From: Larix sibirica
Lineage: Eukaryota; Streptophyta; Pinopsida; Pinales; Pinaceae
Assembly (NCBI GenBank): GCA_004151065.3
Contig: NWUY0300019031.1
Coordinates: 38,447 to 55,311 of the forward strand
Reading direction: 5' to 3'
DNA: 16,865 nucleotides
Shown here piece after piece: positions 7,642 through 16,865 of the stretch (position 1 is its first letter; every line of letters starts with the position of its first letter). Position numbers and translations under genes: made by a program. The notes under the pieces are model-generated. The model saw nothing but the letters and a program-made list of their open reading frames with translations. It was not told the origin of the DNA and ran no database searches.

Positions 7642-8709
7642 CTTGTTGCTTGAAATGTTTGCTACCCGAACTTTGTTCATTGCTCGGATATGCAACCTAC
7701 CACTTCCCGAGCCTATTTTTGCTGCCCAGATTCCTTTCTGCACCTGCCCGGGGCTACCCAAGCTTGTCCTTTTTGGGACTCCCCAAAATCTGTGATGAGT
7801 TGCCCGACTTTTCTAGGCACTACCCGAAATTTTTTAGATTCTACCTGAAAATTTTGTATGCCGACTCACCTTCGACGGCTACCTTCTTCCACCACCTGCG
7901 TCACCTTCCTCAGTGATTGCCTACTGCAACACGCTCGACTCCCTACTAGCGAGCAGCTGTGGCGACTGTTGCTGGTCGCTCTGCATTCCAGTCTACTCCA
8001 CCCAATCCAACTCTAGCGTTACTACTTACGCCCACGTCTCCACAACCTACACTGCCAACCCTGCTGGTAATCAAAACCTCCTCTCAAGCACCTGCAAACT
8101 CTAACTCCTAGCTACTACTCTGTTACCATTGCATCCTCCACTTTAGCTCTTGAACCTGCTACTCCCAACTCGTGCAACAATCAACATCACCCAACGCGGC
8201 ATGCTCTGCATCCACTGCACAAGCCTCGACTCAGCTGTTGTTGCAACAGCCCAATCCACCGATCACTCGCCCACTGCTGCAACCCACAACTTCCACGTCC
8301 ACACACACGTTCAACTCCTGCATCGGTGGCTTGTTAACTGAAAACTGCTACCTCCCGTTGCCCACCAATCTGTTAGCAGCTACAACCCACACCAAAGCTT
8401 CGGCCGTGTTCTCTCTGTCAACCTACTCCACGGCCTCTGCAAACGCATATTGCTTCAATGGCTCCATCACCCACGGTTGCAACTCTCCTGTGGACTACTC
8501 CACTCAACCCAAGCTCATACACTCAACCCACGTACACTGTTTTCTCAAACCGATCTACACCCAACCCGACTGCTTACTCATTCTTACAACATTTGTACAT
8601 CATGTACGGCAATCTAACGTATGGCTACTACACTTCCCTTTCTTTTCTATTTTTTATTTCATTGTAAACCTCTTCAAAAAATGGCTCCCGGGTCAGAGCG
8701 AGACCTTCT
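7642..8709 (-). mobile_element. Retrotransposon leader (copy 2)
   Basis: Same as 702-1769 except C at 7977 in place of A. That change removes a plus-strand TAG and opens a 63-codon plus-strand frame (7913-8104). The effect is incidental and the frame has no recognisable family. Confidence 0.5.
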
Positions 8710-8721
8710 GCTCTGATATCA
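8710..8721 (-). promoter_or_regulatory. Primer binding site (copy 2)
   Basis: Identical to 1770-1781: TGATATCAGAGC on the minus strand, next to the LTR end. Confidence 0.85.
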
Positions 8722-9973
8722 TGTTAAATTTTGCTTGATTCCTGTAATGTACCCAGCTGCCTCCTTTAACCAATGAGACCACGGGGCACTCAATTTCCAT
8801 ATCTGAATATATAATTTCTACCCAATCTCGTTTTTATCCAGTTTAATTCATTTTAACAGTAGAGAATAAAATGAAATGGTGACACAAATTAATTCATGCA
8901 TGAATTAACAATTTACAGGCAACACAAACATGAACACTCATGCCAACCCAAGCAAATTACATGCATTTCAACATTTATAACAGTAAATCAAATAGCATTG
9001 ATACACAAAATTAAACCATGGCATTCAGTCATACAGATACTTATCTTTTAAATCAAATTTCTCCAATTGACTGCATGTGAAGGACGTTCCCCCCCAACCA
9101 TAGGCACTGTCAAGCCAAATCTTGATTTAACAAGCCACCCCTAATCTAGGGCTATCAATTCACAAGGGCAAAGCTTTCTCAATCCCAAATATTCAATTGA
9201 ATCTCTGATGCAACCCACTAGTGCCTAAACCCCCTCCACAGTTGTCCCAATCCTCAATTCTCCTTCCCCATCAACCTGCACAACGCCAAGAACAAGCTCT
9301 CGTCTCTGAGTTAACAGACCCTAGGGCAGCATCTAATTCCCTTCTGGCGCTCCAGCATAGGCTAGACAGGAAGTCTCTAAATTGGGACTCCAAGGCACAC
9401 GTTGCAAGCCAAGTTTCCCTTACACCAATCTACCCCAATTAATGGCATGCAAAATTCATGTTCAGCAATGGCATCTTCATTCTCGGTTACAGTGTCCAAC
9501 TATGGCTTTTCCCCAAAGGTGATGGCAAAGGAGTGGAAGGGAAATTCGAATGGTGGAGAATAATGAAGAACGAAACCCTTCTCTAGATTGAAAACTCCCT
9601 TTTATACTCATATTTCAGACTGCCATGTGGTCCCTCCACATGGAACCACTTGTTTCTCCTCTTAATATTACCTTAGGATAATTAGCGAAGCTTAATCAAA
9701 GGAGGGATCTTAATCATCGTTTAATAACTTGGTGTAAATGGCTAAGGCTAAGAATGTAAGTTGAAGCCCTCTATCACTTTCCCACTTGTGGATTCATAGC
9801 CCCCCATCTCTTCTTCGTCGTTCTTCCCATGCAGTCATTTAGAGATTTTATGTTAAAATCAAAAATATGCATATTTACATAGTCTTGGTCATCCCGATCA
9901 TTTGTTTCCAGCTTTTATCCTTTTACATAAATATTTACAAATTTTCATTATGGGATCAAACTAGGGCATTACA
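8722..9973 (-). mobile_element. 5' LTR of element A (copy 2)
   Basis: Identical to 1782-3033 except G at 9207 for C2267. The palindrome is at 8889-8908, the E-box inverted repeat at 9623-9643 and the TATA box at 9597-9606. It is not the 3' LTR of the element: it has the same orientation, the same primer site and the same gag side, and it sits beside the same LTR relic B. Confidence 0.8.
9597..9606 (-). promoter_or_regulatory. LTR TATA box (copy 2)
   Basis: Same TATAAAAGGG as 2657-2666, with the E-box inverted repeat upstream at 9623-9643. Confidence 0.65.
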
Positions 9974-10580
9974 ATTCCAGACCCAATTAACAGTCCCAAA
10001 TAATTTATAGCAATCATTAACCGAAAACACACTGAGATCTAACAAATTACGCAGCAGAAATTCAACAAGAAATCACACACAATTGACACTGAGATTTATC
10101 CTGGAAAACCCCAACAGGGGAAAAACCAGCAAACAGATTATTTTTATTAACCATAAAAATCTTGGGCTCCAGTCCTGAGATAATGGCCCACCGGGGAATA
10201 CTATGACAGAAAGATAGCCTTCACACCTCAAGAACAGTCCTTCGATCTTGCTGGTCGCTAAAACCCTTGACTGGCCCTTGCTCTCCTTTCCACTGACCTT
10301 ACCCCTGCACCTGCACACTTAGTTGAAAGTCTGTCTCCAACCACTCAATGAGATATCACTCACTTTGTGTAACTATTGTGTGTCAGCTCCTCTCACCTAG
10401 ACTGTCTTTTATAACATTACAATATGCAAATACCTTGGGCCAATACCATGGACCCTCTAAATCACTTTACATAAAGTAATTACAAAAGTACATCCACTTT
10501 AACAATTTATTTTACTAAAGTGAATCTCCAAGTATAAGAGTCAATAATGATGCCTTCCATCTGTTAGACACAGAACCTGT
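9974..10580 (-). mobile_element. LTR relic B (copy 2)
   Basis: Identical to 3034-3640: TATA box at 10406-10413, AATAAA-like signal at 10143-10148 and the GGTTTTCC block. The right end is uncertain as in copy 1. Confidence 0.5.
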
Positions 10581-11433
10581 GGAAGTACATGTCCGATACT
10601 ATAAAAATCAACAAATTATTTAGCTCCAAGGTTCCTTTCTGTTGAGTTTATTATTTTAGAGCCCCTATATTTGCATCTTCTTGTTGCTACTATTAAGGTC
10701 CTTGCAACCCACACAACTTTGGTAACCTTAGGGCTTCAATCTTCACAAATCCAAAACTTTATGTTTTGTAGGATGCAAGAAGTTAGCAACTCATCTTTGC
10801 TGGAAGTGGGGTCCAAACCCTTTGCCTTGTGGATTTTTCATTCTTATATCTTGGTAAGGTGGACTTTGCAGAAGCAAAGAAATGGAGCATTTTGACACAG
10901 AATGGTAATTTGCTTTACCAGTAAAACTACTTAACACCCAAATTCAGCAATTGGCTTCAAGCAAAGAGACAACTTAACAGTAATTGGCTTTTCGAAACAA
11001 TATCTTTGGCACAATTTAAGCTTAACTGTAATAAACTTGCTAGCCAATGGCTTTAGCGAACTCTGTTGCAACAAGTGTTAATAGCAAAGAGCACCAACAT
11101 GGAACAAAACAAAACAACAAATTTACTCTTAACAACTATAGCTTTGCCTACAAGGGTTATAGTATCTCAAATTGGTGCTCTGATCAATGGCATGTGATAG
11201 TGCTTGAAATTGTTTTGCCAAATGAACATAATGCTTGCATCTGGAGCTCTAACCAACAGCCTCAGTGTCTGAACCTGTGCTTTGGTACCAATTGTCATCT
11301 ATCCTGTTCTACTATAATACAATAGTTAAGAAAATCTATTTGCTATCATCCCATATTGACCAAACCACCAACAACCGATCAGTCAAACAACAGGTTCAGT
11401 TAAAAAAGAATTCGATCTACTTATACCTTTTTC
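10581..11433. other. Non-coding stretch (copy 2)
   Basis: Identical to 3641-4493. No credible gene or RNA. Confidence 0.5.
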
Positions 11434-11504
11434 TGTGGTACCATTTTGTGGTACCATTTTGTGATACCCATTACCTGTGTCTACTTTGATACCATTTTGT
11501 AATA
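11434..11504. repeat. 13-bp tandem repeat (copy 2)
   Basis: Identical to 4494-4564, same number of units. Confidence 0.55.
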
Positions 11505-12174
11505 TTCAAATTATTGTACTTGCCACTAAAGGTGTGCAACCCAGCAATGCTTGGAGCTATAATTGTGGATTTTGGAGTTCATGTTGAATTTTAGTCCATA
11601 TAATGTAGTGACAGGTAGCATTACTCCATTAGTTTTGCTTCCAAGACTTTCCTTAGATGCAGGATAGGCCCCTCCCCGTGTGTTGTGTCTGGTTAAATGG
11701 TTTATCCAGTCAATTATTCCTGAGACTCTATGATCTCAAGCTGTGACCCATAATGAATTTCAATAATTTGATCACATATAAAGAAAATTGCATAACATGT
11801 TTAAGCCCTCAAACATTAGCATCTATACAAAAAAATTGGAACCGTATCAGGTCTAGTGTCAACTACCAAATACAAAATTTGAGAAAATTATCCCTGCAGC
11901 AATGCTTTGGCAATCTATTTTGTGCTGCTCAAAACCTCCGATCGAGAGCATTGAAAATATTCCAAAAAAAGAATAAGATGGAATAAATGAAGATTTACAC
12001 TGTACTGCAAATAGTAGGGAACTACTTTGTCTACGGAATGAGAAGTAGAACCCTTTCTATATTGTTTATGGATGCATTGCACCACCCCCTGAAAATAAAA
12101 GGCTAGTTTGTCTACATAATGAGAACCCTTTCTTTAATGAGGGTAAAAATGTTTTTTTACATCTTTTTTGGGTT
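11505..12174. other. Non-coding stretch (copy 2)
   Basis: Identical to 4565-5234, including the imperfect direct repeat (12026-12058 and 12107-12133). Confidence 0.5.
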
Positions 12175-12177
12175 AGA

Positions 12178-12358
12178 AATGTCCCGTTTTAGGGACACAG
12201 TTCGCACAGGTTGGGACACGTCTTGACACGGTGTCGGACACATGTTTTGGACTTGCCCTAAAAACAGGACATGTCCAAAACACATATCCGACACCGTGTC
12301 AGGATGTGTCCGTGTCCGACATGCGGACACAGGACACTTCAGGCCTAAAGGCCATGTC
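12178..12358. mobile_element. GGACAC-rich inverted-repeat element (copy 2)
   Basis: Identical to 5238-5418; hairpin arms at 12224-12252 and 12273-12301. Confidence 0.6.
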
Positions 12359-12488
12359 CGGTATTATAGATAAGGAACATCACCTCACAGGAACCATTCC
12401 AGTGAGTGCTTCCTTGTTTTTGGATAATCTCATAGACATAATGACTTGTTTGGTTTTTTGAGATTCAAGGCCTCAAGGGCATGAGGAC

Positions 12489-12771
12489 CATTTATCACTA
12501 TCTTTATAACCATGTCTTCATCTTTAACAAACTTGCAGTGCATGTTAATAATTAATAGTTCATTTATCACTATCTTTTCACCCTTCAAATGGTTATGTGC
12601 AGTGCATGCTAATAATTCATAGTTCATTTCTCATTTAAACTGTACACCGCAGTTTCTGATGTTTTCTCACTTTTTTCCACAGTAGCATTACGTAGGTGGA
12701 AAGCATAAATGTTAAACCACTTGTTCTATTACACAGATTGAAAAATAAATATTAAACCACTTGTTCTATTA
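12489..12771. repeat. Two local duplications (copy 2)
   Basis: Contains the 72/64-bp tandem pair (12489-12560 and 12561-12624) and the 25-bp direct repeat (12707-12731 and 12747-12771), identical to copy 1. Confidence 0.7.
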
Positions 12772-13547
12772 TGAACCTGACCAAGATCAAGGAGATAACA
12801 AAAAAGATAAATCATTCTCGGCCAACCTTTACAATCCATTTTGAGTTACAATGACAAATCTCTTACTGGTCAGTCAAATCAACAGAAATTAGCAAATGTA
12901 TATCACCAGATAACCGTTATAGATTTATTTCATATATGTATCCGTTTGATAAAGACATATGATTATGATAGGCATGAAATCCGCATTTTGTTTTCAATCT
13001 CTTTGGCAGTGGTAGGAAACCATACTTCTGAGCATTAGTGAAAAATGGGTAACTATCACTGACAAGTTGCTTCATTATTTTTTGGGTTGTTTTCCATATT
13101 TAACTAAAAACCATGACTTGGGGGAATAGATAAAGTGAGGTGATATAAAATGATAACGTTGAAACCACATGTCCCTCATTGTAATATCAGAAATGGAATA
13201 GCTCACATTCATCAGGACTTAGATTAATAGTAGTATGGAGGCTAATATTTTCCTCTCATTACAATTGTGGGAGAGGTTTGCAGACCATCCTTGACCTTAC
13301 CCTGCCACTAGAATTATATATTCCTTAGCTCTTGAAATAAAACCACTCAAATGTTTTGTTTTTCTCTTCAACCATGTGCAGGTTATAGTCTCAAATGAGC
13401 TGAAAATCTCAAATACCTGGGGGTGCTGTTTTCAGATATCAAGAAATCCAATTCATTCAAATGATTATGCTAACATGAGTCTAGTTGTCATGCTCTCATC
13501 CCTGGTTTCATTCTAAGAATGCCTGCTATATCAATGCAATGGATTAG
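12772..13547. other. Non-coding stretch (copy 2)
   Basis: Identical to 5832-6607; nothing recognised. Confidence 0.45.
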
Positions 13548-13755
13548 TTGTTAACTTGCACCAAGCTCAAGCTGGCCCACAAGGCTTAAATGTTTGGAAA
13601 CATCTTGTCCCACCCTCAAGCACTTAAGCAACAGTTACATTGCTGGTACCTTGACAGGCCCAATGGGCTCATAAATGGCAAACATGTCACAAGCAGGGCA
13701 GAGAGGATAAAATCGCCTCCTCTTAACCACCCGAGCTAGACCCAACCAATTGGCA
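13548..13755 (-). mobile_element. Possible A-box SINE relic (copy 2)
   Basis: Same as 6608-6815 (A box at 13738-13720) except A at 13589 for T6649. Confidence 0.3.
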
Positions 13756-13996
13756 ATTATTCACTTAGGCTTTAACTTTTTACCTGTTCAATCAGCAACT
13801 TAATGCAAAAGCATTAAAATCTATATTCTCCCTCTAGTATTTCTCAACTAAAAACCCTCTTTTGGCCTTAATTTTAACCTTTGTCAGTTGTATGGCTTCA
13901 ATATGGATATCATAAAGTATGTATATGATAAAAGGAAATTGTAAAGCAAAAGAGCATGCCTGAATGCAAACATAATCCTATTATTTGAAATTCATT

Positions 13997-14118
13997 GAAC
14001 TTCAAGCCAAACTCCAAGCTGAATTTTAAGCCAAACTGCAAGTTGAATTTTAAGCCGATGTTCAAGCCAAACTGCAAGTTGAATTTTAAGCCGATGTTCA
14101 AGCCAAACTTCAAGCCAA
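13997..14118. repeat. 12/36-bp minisatellite, left part (copy 2)
   Basis: Identical to 7057-7178 (36-bp units at 14031-14066 and 14067-14102). Here the sequence runs on through the SINE to the right part of the array at 14236. Confidence 0.85.
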
Positions 14119-14230
14119 TTTTTTTTTTTTTAAAGGCTCATACCTATGGAGTTTCGAACCAGTGACCTTACACAAGGAGTGCCTTAAAAGTACACCAAAT
14201 CACCGTCTGTTCTACGCCCCATGGGCAACT
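14119..14230 (-). mobile_element. tRNA-derived SINE, complete, inserted in the minisatellite
   Basis: Read on the minus strand, a head starts near 14220-14230. It leads into an A-box-like TGGTGTACTTTTAAGG (14197-14182) and then a clear B box GGTTCGAAACTCC (14160-14148), 37 bases start to start. A short body of about 16 bases follows, then a 13-nt A tail (T run 14119-14131 on the plus strand). This order (A box, B box, A tail) is that of a Pol III-transcribed short interspersed element mobilised in trans by a LINE. At roughly 100-110 bp it is very short and is nearly just the tRNA-like part. Minisatellite units flank it on both sides, so it landed inside the array; CAAGCCAA on the left and AGGCCAAA on the right may be a worn target duplication or just repeat units. 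A retroposed tRNA pseudogene is the alternative. Confidence 0.55.
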
Positions 14231-14235
14231 TTAGG

Positions 14236-14283
14236 CCAAATTTTAAGCCAAACTTCAAGCCAAATTTTAAGCCAAATATCAAG
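14236..14283. repeat. 12-bp minisatellite, right part
   Basis: Four consecutive 12-base units of the type CCAAANNTNAAG: CCAAATTTTAAG, CCAAACTTCAAG, CCAAATTTTAAG, CCAAATATCAAG, then a worn fifth. This continues the array left of the SINE. It has no counterpart after copy 1, because copy 1 stops inside the SINE. Confidence 0.85.
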
Positions 14284-14300
14284 ACGAATTTTTTCAAATT

Positions 14301-15819
14301 AAAATTTTAAAAGGAAAAAAAGGCAAAAAAACTTGTTTTGTATAACCTAACCTAGACCCCTAAATTTTAATGCTGGATTTTATTACATAGTTTTGCACTG
14401 CCAAATTTTTCATGAACTTCATAGACACCAAACTTGAACATGGACTCAAACCAGGTGACATAATCTGCAAAGGACCTAAGGGATCACTGCACATTATGTA
14501 GCCGAGCAATGACTTGTTTTGGGGACCATAAATTTTACTGGTGATCACCAGACTGTGAACTGCTCCTTTGGAGGGAGATGTAAAACTGTTTGTCTTCAAA
14601 TAAACTGTGTGTGTGTCTGATGGAGCACATGGATATTGGTCTAGGTTAACAGATTAAGGAATTGAAATTGAAGTGGTCTAAACGTTTTACAATTTGGATT
14701 TTTTCCGACTACCATCACCGGAATCCGGCAATATAATCTCTGGTCAAATAGTAATTTCTCATTGTCGATATTTTATTTTTCACTGCACAAATGGATTCAG
14801 TGCCCTCAAACACCCCTGTTACACCTGGATTGTGCAATCTCAAGTTTCAACAACTTATATCTGTAATTCCAACAATTCCTCTAATCTTTTTAGCCAGATT
14901 TTGGTCAAAAATGACCAGAAAAGGTCCAAATCATAGCATGTTTAGACTACTCTATTGAAATTAGTACTTTCCATAAGCTATATTTGTATAACTGTTCTCT
15001 TGTTAAATTTATTCAATTTGGGGAGATGTGACAAACTAATATTGAAGAAATAGGTGAGGTGCAGGCAAAAAGCAAAAGGACCTCCCCATAGTAGGAGTAA
15101 AAATTGTTGTGGCATACAATCGACAATGCCATTGAATAGATTTCATTCTTAGACCTTATTGGCTACCTTGCACATAGAAAGGCAAAGTTGCAAACGCAAT
15201 ATCCCATTCATTATGCGCTACATATATTTTCCCTATGTTGTATTAGATTTTAGCTTCAGTCTGAAATAAGATAAAAAATAATAATATATTGGATTAATAT
15301 TGAACTATTTTGGGCAGAGATTATAACTTCTTCAACGGGAAACCCTGTCTAATAGACCTGCAAAGGGATAGGAGATCTCAAATTTGAGAGTTAACCTACA
15401 GCTTCCAGGGTAGCAGAAGCATCCTTAAAAAAAACTCCAATCATTATGATAAATATAGGGTCCATTTCTAACTTTGTTATCACCAAGGTGATTAAAGGGC
15501 CATCCAATACAATGGCATGCTTTGTCCAAGTATATAAGACCCATAAGGAAGTTTTGACCAGTTTCCTTAGCCCAAACTATCCCCTCTCAACTGGATCTTT
15601 TGCCCAGTTTAGTTAAGCCCAATACATCCTTTCCCAACTAGTTATAAGGCTTTCCAGTAACAAATCCAGTCTAGGTTTCTGTTATAACTTGAGAAAGCAT
15701 AGGTTTAAGGTTTCAACATAGAATAGAAGAGAATGTCAATATGCTAAGACGAATGATTGAATGACTAATCCAGAAATACAAAACATGACAACGAGTGGTG
15801 AAGAGTTTTTAGTTTCATT
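14301..15819. other. Non-coding stretch between minisatellite and MFAP1 downstream region
   Basis: About 1.5 kb without a supported gene. It contains a (GT)n microsatellite of five units (about 14607-14616), a TGGTCA / TGACCA hairpin (14902-14917, 4-base loop) and an AT-rich tract at 15265-15300. A GGGGAGATGTG word at about 15020 looks like a retrotransposon polypurine tract but has no LTR after it. Open frames of up to 80 codons show no motif. Confidence 0.45.
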
Positions 15820-16296
15820 TCATTGGAGGAAGGAAGCAGAGAGGCTATGCAGAAACAGTACCATATAAAATCTTAGATGCCTGCATGTAGCATCAATGTT
15901 ACCATGCAACCACATGACAAATAAGTGAATTAGCAGTTCAAAAATAGAAAAATTGATAGGAGTGGCTGCAAAAGAGTGGAAAAATAGGCACCTGTGAATT
16001 TCAACACTCAAAAACATCAAAAAAATACTGACTTGATGAAGGGCCTTTTTAGAAGAATGGCTGTACAACTTATACAAATGAAAGAATTATACAGGGCTGG
16101 AATATCGATACTCCAGACTTGTGTGTACAAATCATATGGAAACACCGAAATTAGTGTGAAGCCTGAAGATGAGTGCGCCATGCTCTTTGAAACAAATTTC
16201 GAAAGGCTGACCTGGTAGATATATCAGACACACTCCTTTTATAAGAATATAATCTAAGCTGTTTTTAGATCCTGATTATCAATAGCAGAAACAGAT
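15820..16296 (-). other. Probable 3' untranslated / downstream region of MFAP1
   Basis: It follows the MFAP1 stop codon on the minus strand. The first couple of hundred bases are expected to be 3' UTR. I saw no canonical AATAAA on the minus strand close to the stop, so the cleavage site cannot be placed; plant signals are often degenerate. Overlapping open frames on both strands here (up to 85 codons) have no recognisable content. Confidence 0.35.
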
Positions 16297-16411
16297 TTAA
16301 TTCAACTCCCAATCTTTCAGTTTCTTGCTTCCTTTAGGCTTAGTTATTGGCATATTCATCCCAGCCATTTTGTTATTGTATTTGGCTCGAAGTGGATCAT
16401 TGTACGTCCAT
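16297..16411 (-). CDS. MFAP1: MFAP1 last coding exon (C terminus)
   Basis: After an AG acceptor, the exon completes a Pro codon (CC|A) and continues WTYNDPLRAKYNNKMAG, then MNMPITKPKGSKKLKDWELN and TAA (16299-16297). The NPWT-NDPLR-KY-KMAGMN-PI-KPKGSKK-KDWE pattern is what I recall as the tail of plant MFAP1 proteins and differs from the animal tail. The reading frame agrees exactly with the upstream exon across the intron, which supports the splice sites. The basic, lysine-rich end suits a nuclear protein. It is 115 bp long including the stop. Confidence 0.9.
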
Positions 16412-16616
16412 CTGCATAGAAACAAAACAATAAACAATCATCAGAGGAGCTGAACCAACAATAATTTATGCAGTACTAGATAGATAACATAATGTCAGAA
16501 GACGACAAATAAACCAATCAAAAATACTTATGCTGCATTTCGTTACATGTGCATAGAATTAAATTAAACAATTAATCGGCATCGTTAATTCGAAAAGGTA
16601 GAGGATCAACACTTAC
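16412..16616 (-). other. MFAP1: MFAP1 last intron (205 bp, GT-AG)
   Basis: On the minus strand the donor reads CC|GTAAGT, a near-ideal match. The acceptor reads TTTCTATGCAG|A after a T-rich tract (TTTATTGTTTTGTTTC). It is a phase 2 intron. It is AT-rich compared with the exons, as usual for plant introns. It holds no other feature. Confidence 0.88.
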
Positions 16617-16865
16617 GGATTGTTCCAATCAGTGGTATCCTCAGCAACAAGATGGGTCCACTTTGTGCGTCCACTGCGACCGAAGTGCTTGACCTGCATA
16701 ACTTTTGGCAATATTGTTTTGTCCATTTTATCATCGCCTGTAGGAGAAGAGAAGTCCCGTCTAAAGATTTCATCTCCTCCAGCAGTTCCAACATGATCAT
16801 CAGCTGGTGTTTGGAAGAAGGCTCCCTTGTGAAAATATTTCTGCATGAATTTCCATTTTTGTTTT
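16617..16865 (-). CDS. MFAP1: MFAP1 exon, spliceosomal B-complex protein (partial)
   Basis: MFAP1 is a conserved nuclear protein of the precatalytic (B) spliceosome that associates with Prp38 and is needed for pre-mRNA splicing; its name comes from an early mis-assignment to extracellular microfibrils. This exon encodes the conserved C-terminal family domain. From the window edge it reads [17 protein letters not shown], then [19 protein letters not shown], then [20 protein letters not shown] and [14 protein letters not shown]. The blocks MQKYxHxGAFF, KRDFS/RRDFS-PT, [18 protein letters not shown] and THLVxxDTT are family hallmarks. The ATG at 16846-16844 is internal: the frame stays open upstream to the edge with the expected WKF. 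The exon ends at 16617 with a GTAAGT donor. Roughly the last 120 residues of a protein of about 430 are present in the two exons. No frame break is seen, so the gene looks functional. Confidence 0.92.

Larger units (their letters stand above)
7249..14187. repeat. Copy 2 of 6,939-bp direct duplication
   Basis: Second copy of 309-7247. Unlike copy 1 it continues rightwards without interruption through the rest of the SINE and minisatellite to the MFAP1 gene. If the junction is artificial, this copy plus 1-308 gives the true locus of about 9,925 bp. The three differences from copy 1 fall in the retrotransposon leader, in the LTR and in a tRNA-like relic; none touches a functional coding sequence. 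Confidence 0.97.

Noticed and set aside
1782-9973. The two identical LTRs (1782-3033 and 8722-9973) as the 5' and 3' LTRs of one element
   Set aside because: Both have the same primer binding site and gag on their left and the same LTR relic B on their right. Their identity is part of the 6.9-kb duplication, and the duplicated block does not end at LTR boundaries.
14791-14961. Short plus-strand frame starting MDSVPSNTPV
   Set aside because: It resembles the style of a Copia gag start, but no gag motif follows and no primer site or LTR is seen before it. Too short to support.
15013-15035. Polypurine-tract-like GGGGAGATGTG word, and a similar word at about 6177
   Set aside because: No LTR start or retrotransposon coding sequence adjoins either word.
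15530-15545. TATATAAG word as a plus-strand promoter
   Set aside because: No open frame, RNA gene or LTR structure follows it. TATA-like words are frequent in AT-rich DNA.

Overview
This window is nuclear DNA from a land plant, probably a large-genome seed plant. It is AT-rich and gene-poor, and it is littered with decayed LTR retrotransposons and short tRNA-like repeats. The one protein-coding gene is the 3' end of a plant-type MFAP1 (spliceosomal B-complex protein), entering on the minus strand at the right edge. The sequence alone does not fix a species.

The dominant structure is a direct duplication. Bases 309-7247 and 7249-14187 are the same 6,939-bp sequence at an offset of 6,940. Reading them side by side I found three substitutions (1037/7977, 2267/9207, 6649/13589) and no length difference, even in homopolymers. 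The copies meet at a single unresolved base, n7248. The simplest reading is two overlapping contigs (1-7247 and 7249-16865) laid end to end by a scaffolder instead of being merged. The real locus would then be about 9.9 kb: 1-308 followed by 7249-16865. Every feature in 309-7247 is therefore probably listed twice.

Layout of the unique locus, left to right in copy 1 coordinates: a broken Copia-type gag (minus, 1-701), a C-rich leader (702-1769), a tRNA-Met-type primer binding site (1770-1781) and a 1,252-bp 5' LTR (1782-3033). Directly beside it lies a second minus-strand LTR relic (3034 to about 3640). Next come about 3.4 kb of non-coding DNA with small repeats: a 13-bp tandem repeat, a GGACAC-rich hairpin of MITE type, two short tandem duplications and a tRNA-like A-box relic. 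A 12/36-bp minisatellite follows, interrupted by a tRNA-derived SINE with a 13-nt A tail. Past the second copy, 14188-16296 is mostly featureless, and 16297-16865 holds the last two coding exons of MFAP1.

No operon, CRISPR array, rRNA or functional tRNA gene, or intact transposon protein is visible. I found no convincing new biological system. The points most worth checking are the likely assembly duplication, the nested LTRs, the hairpin element and the SINE inside the minisatellite.
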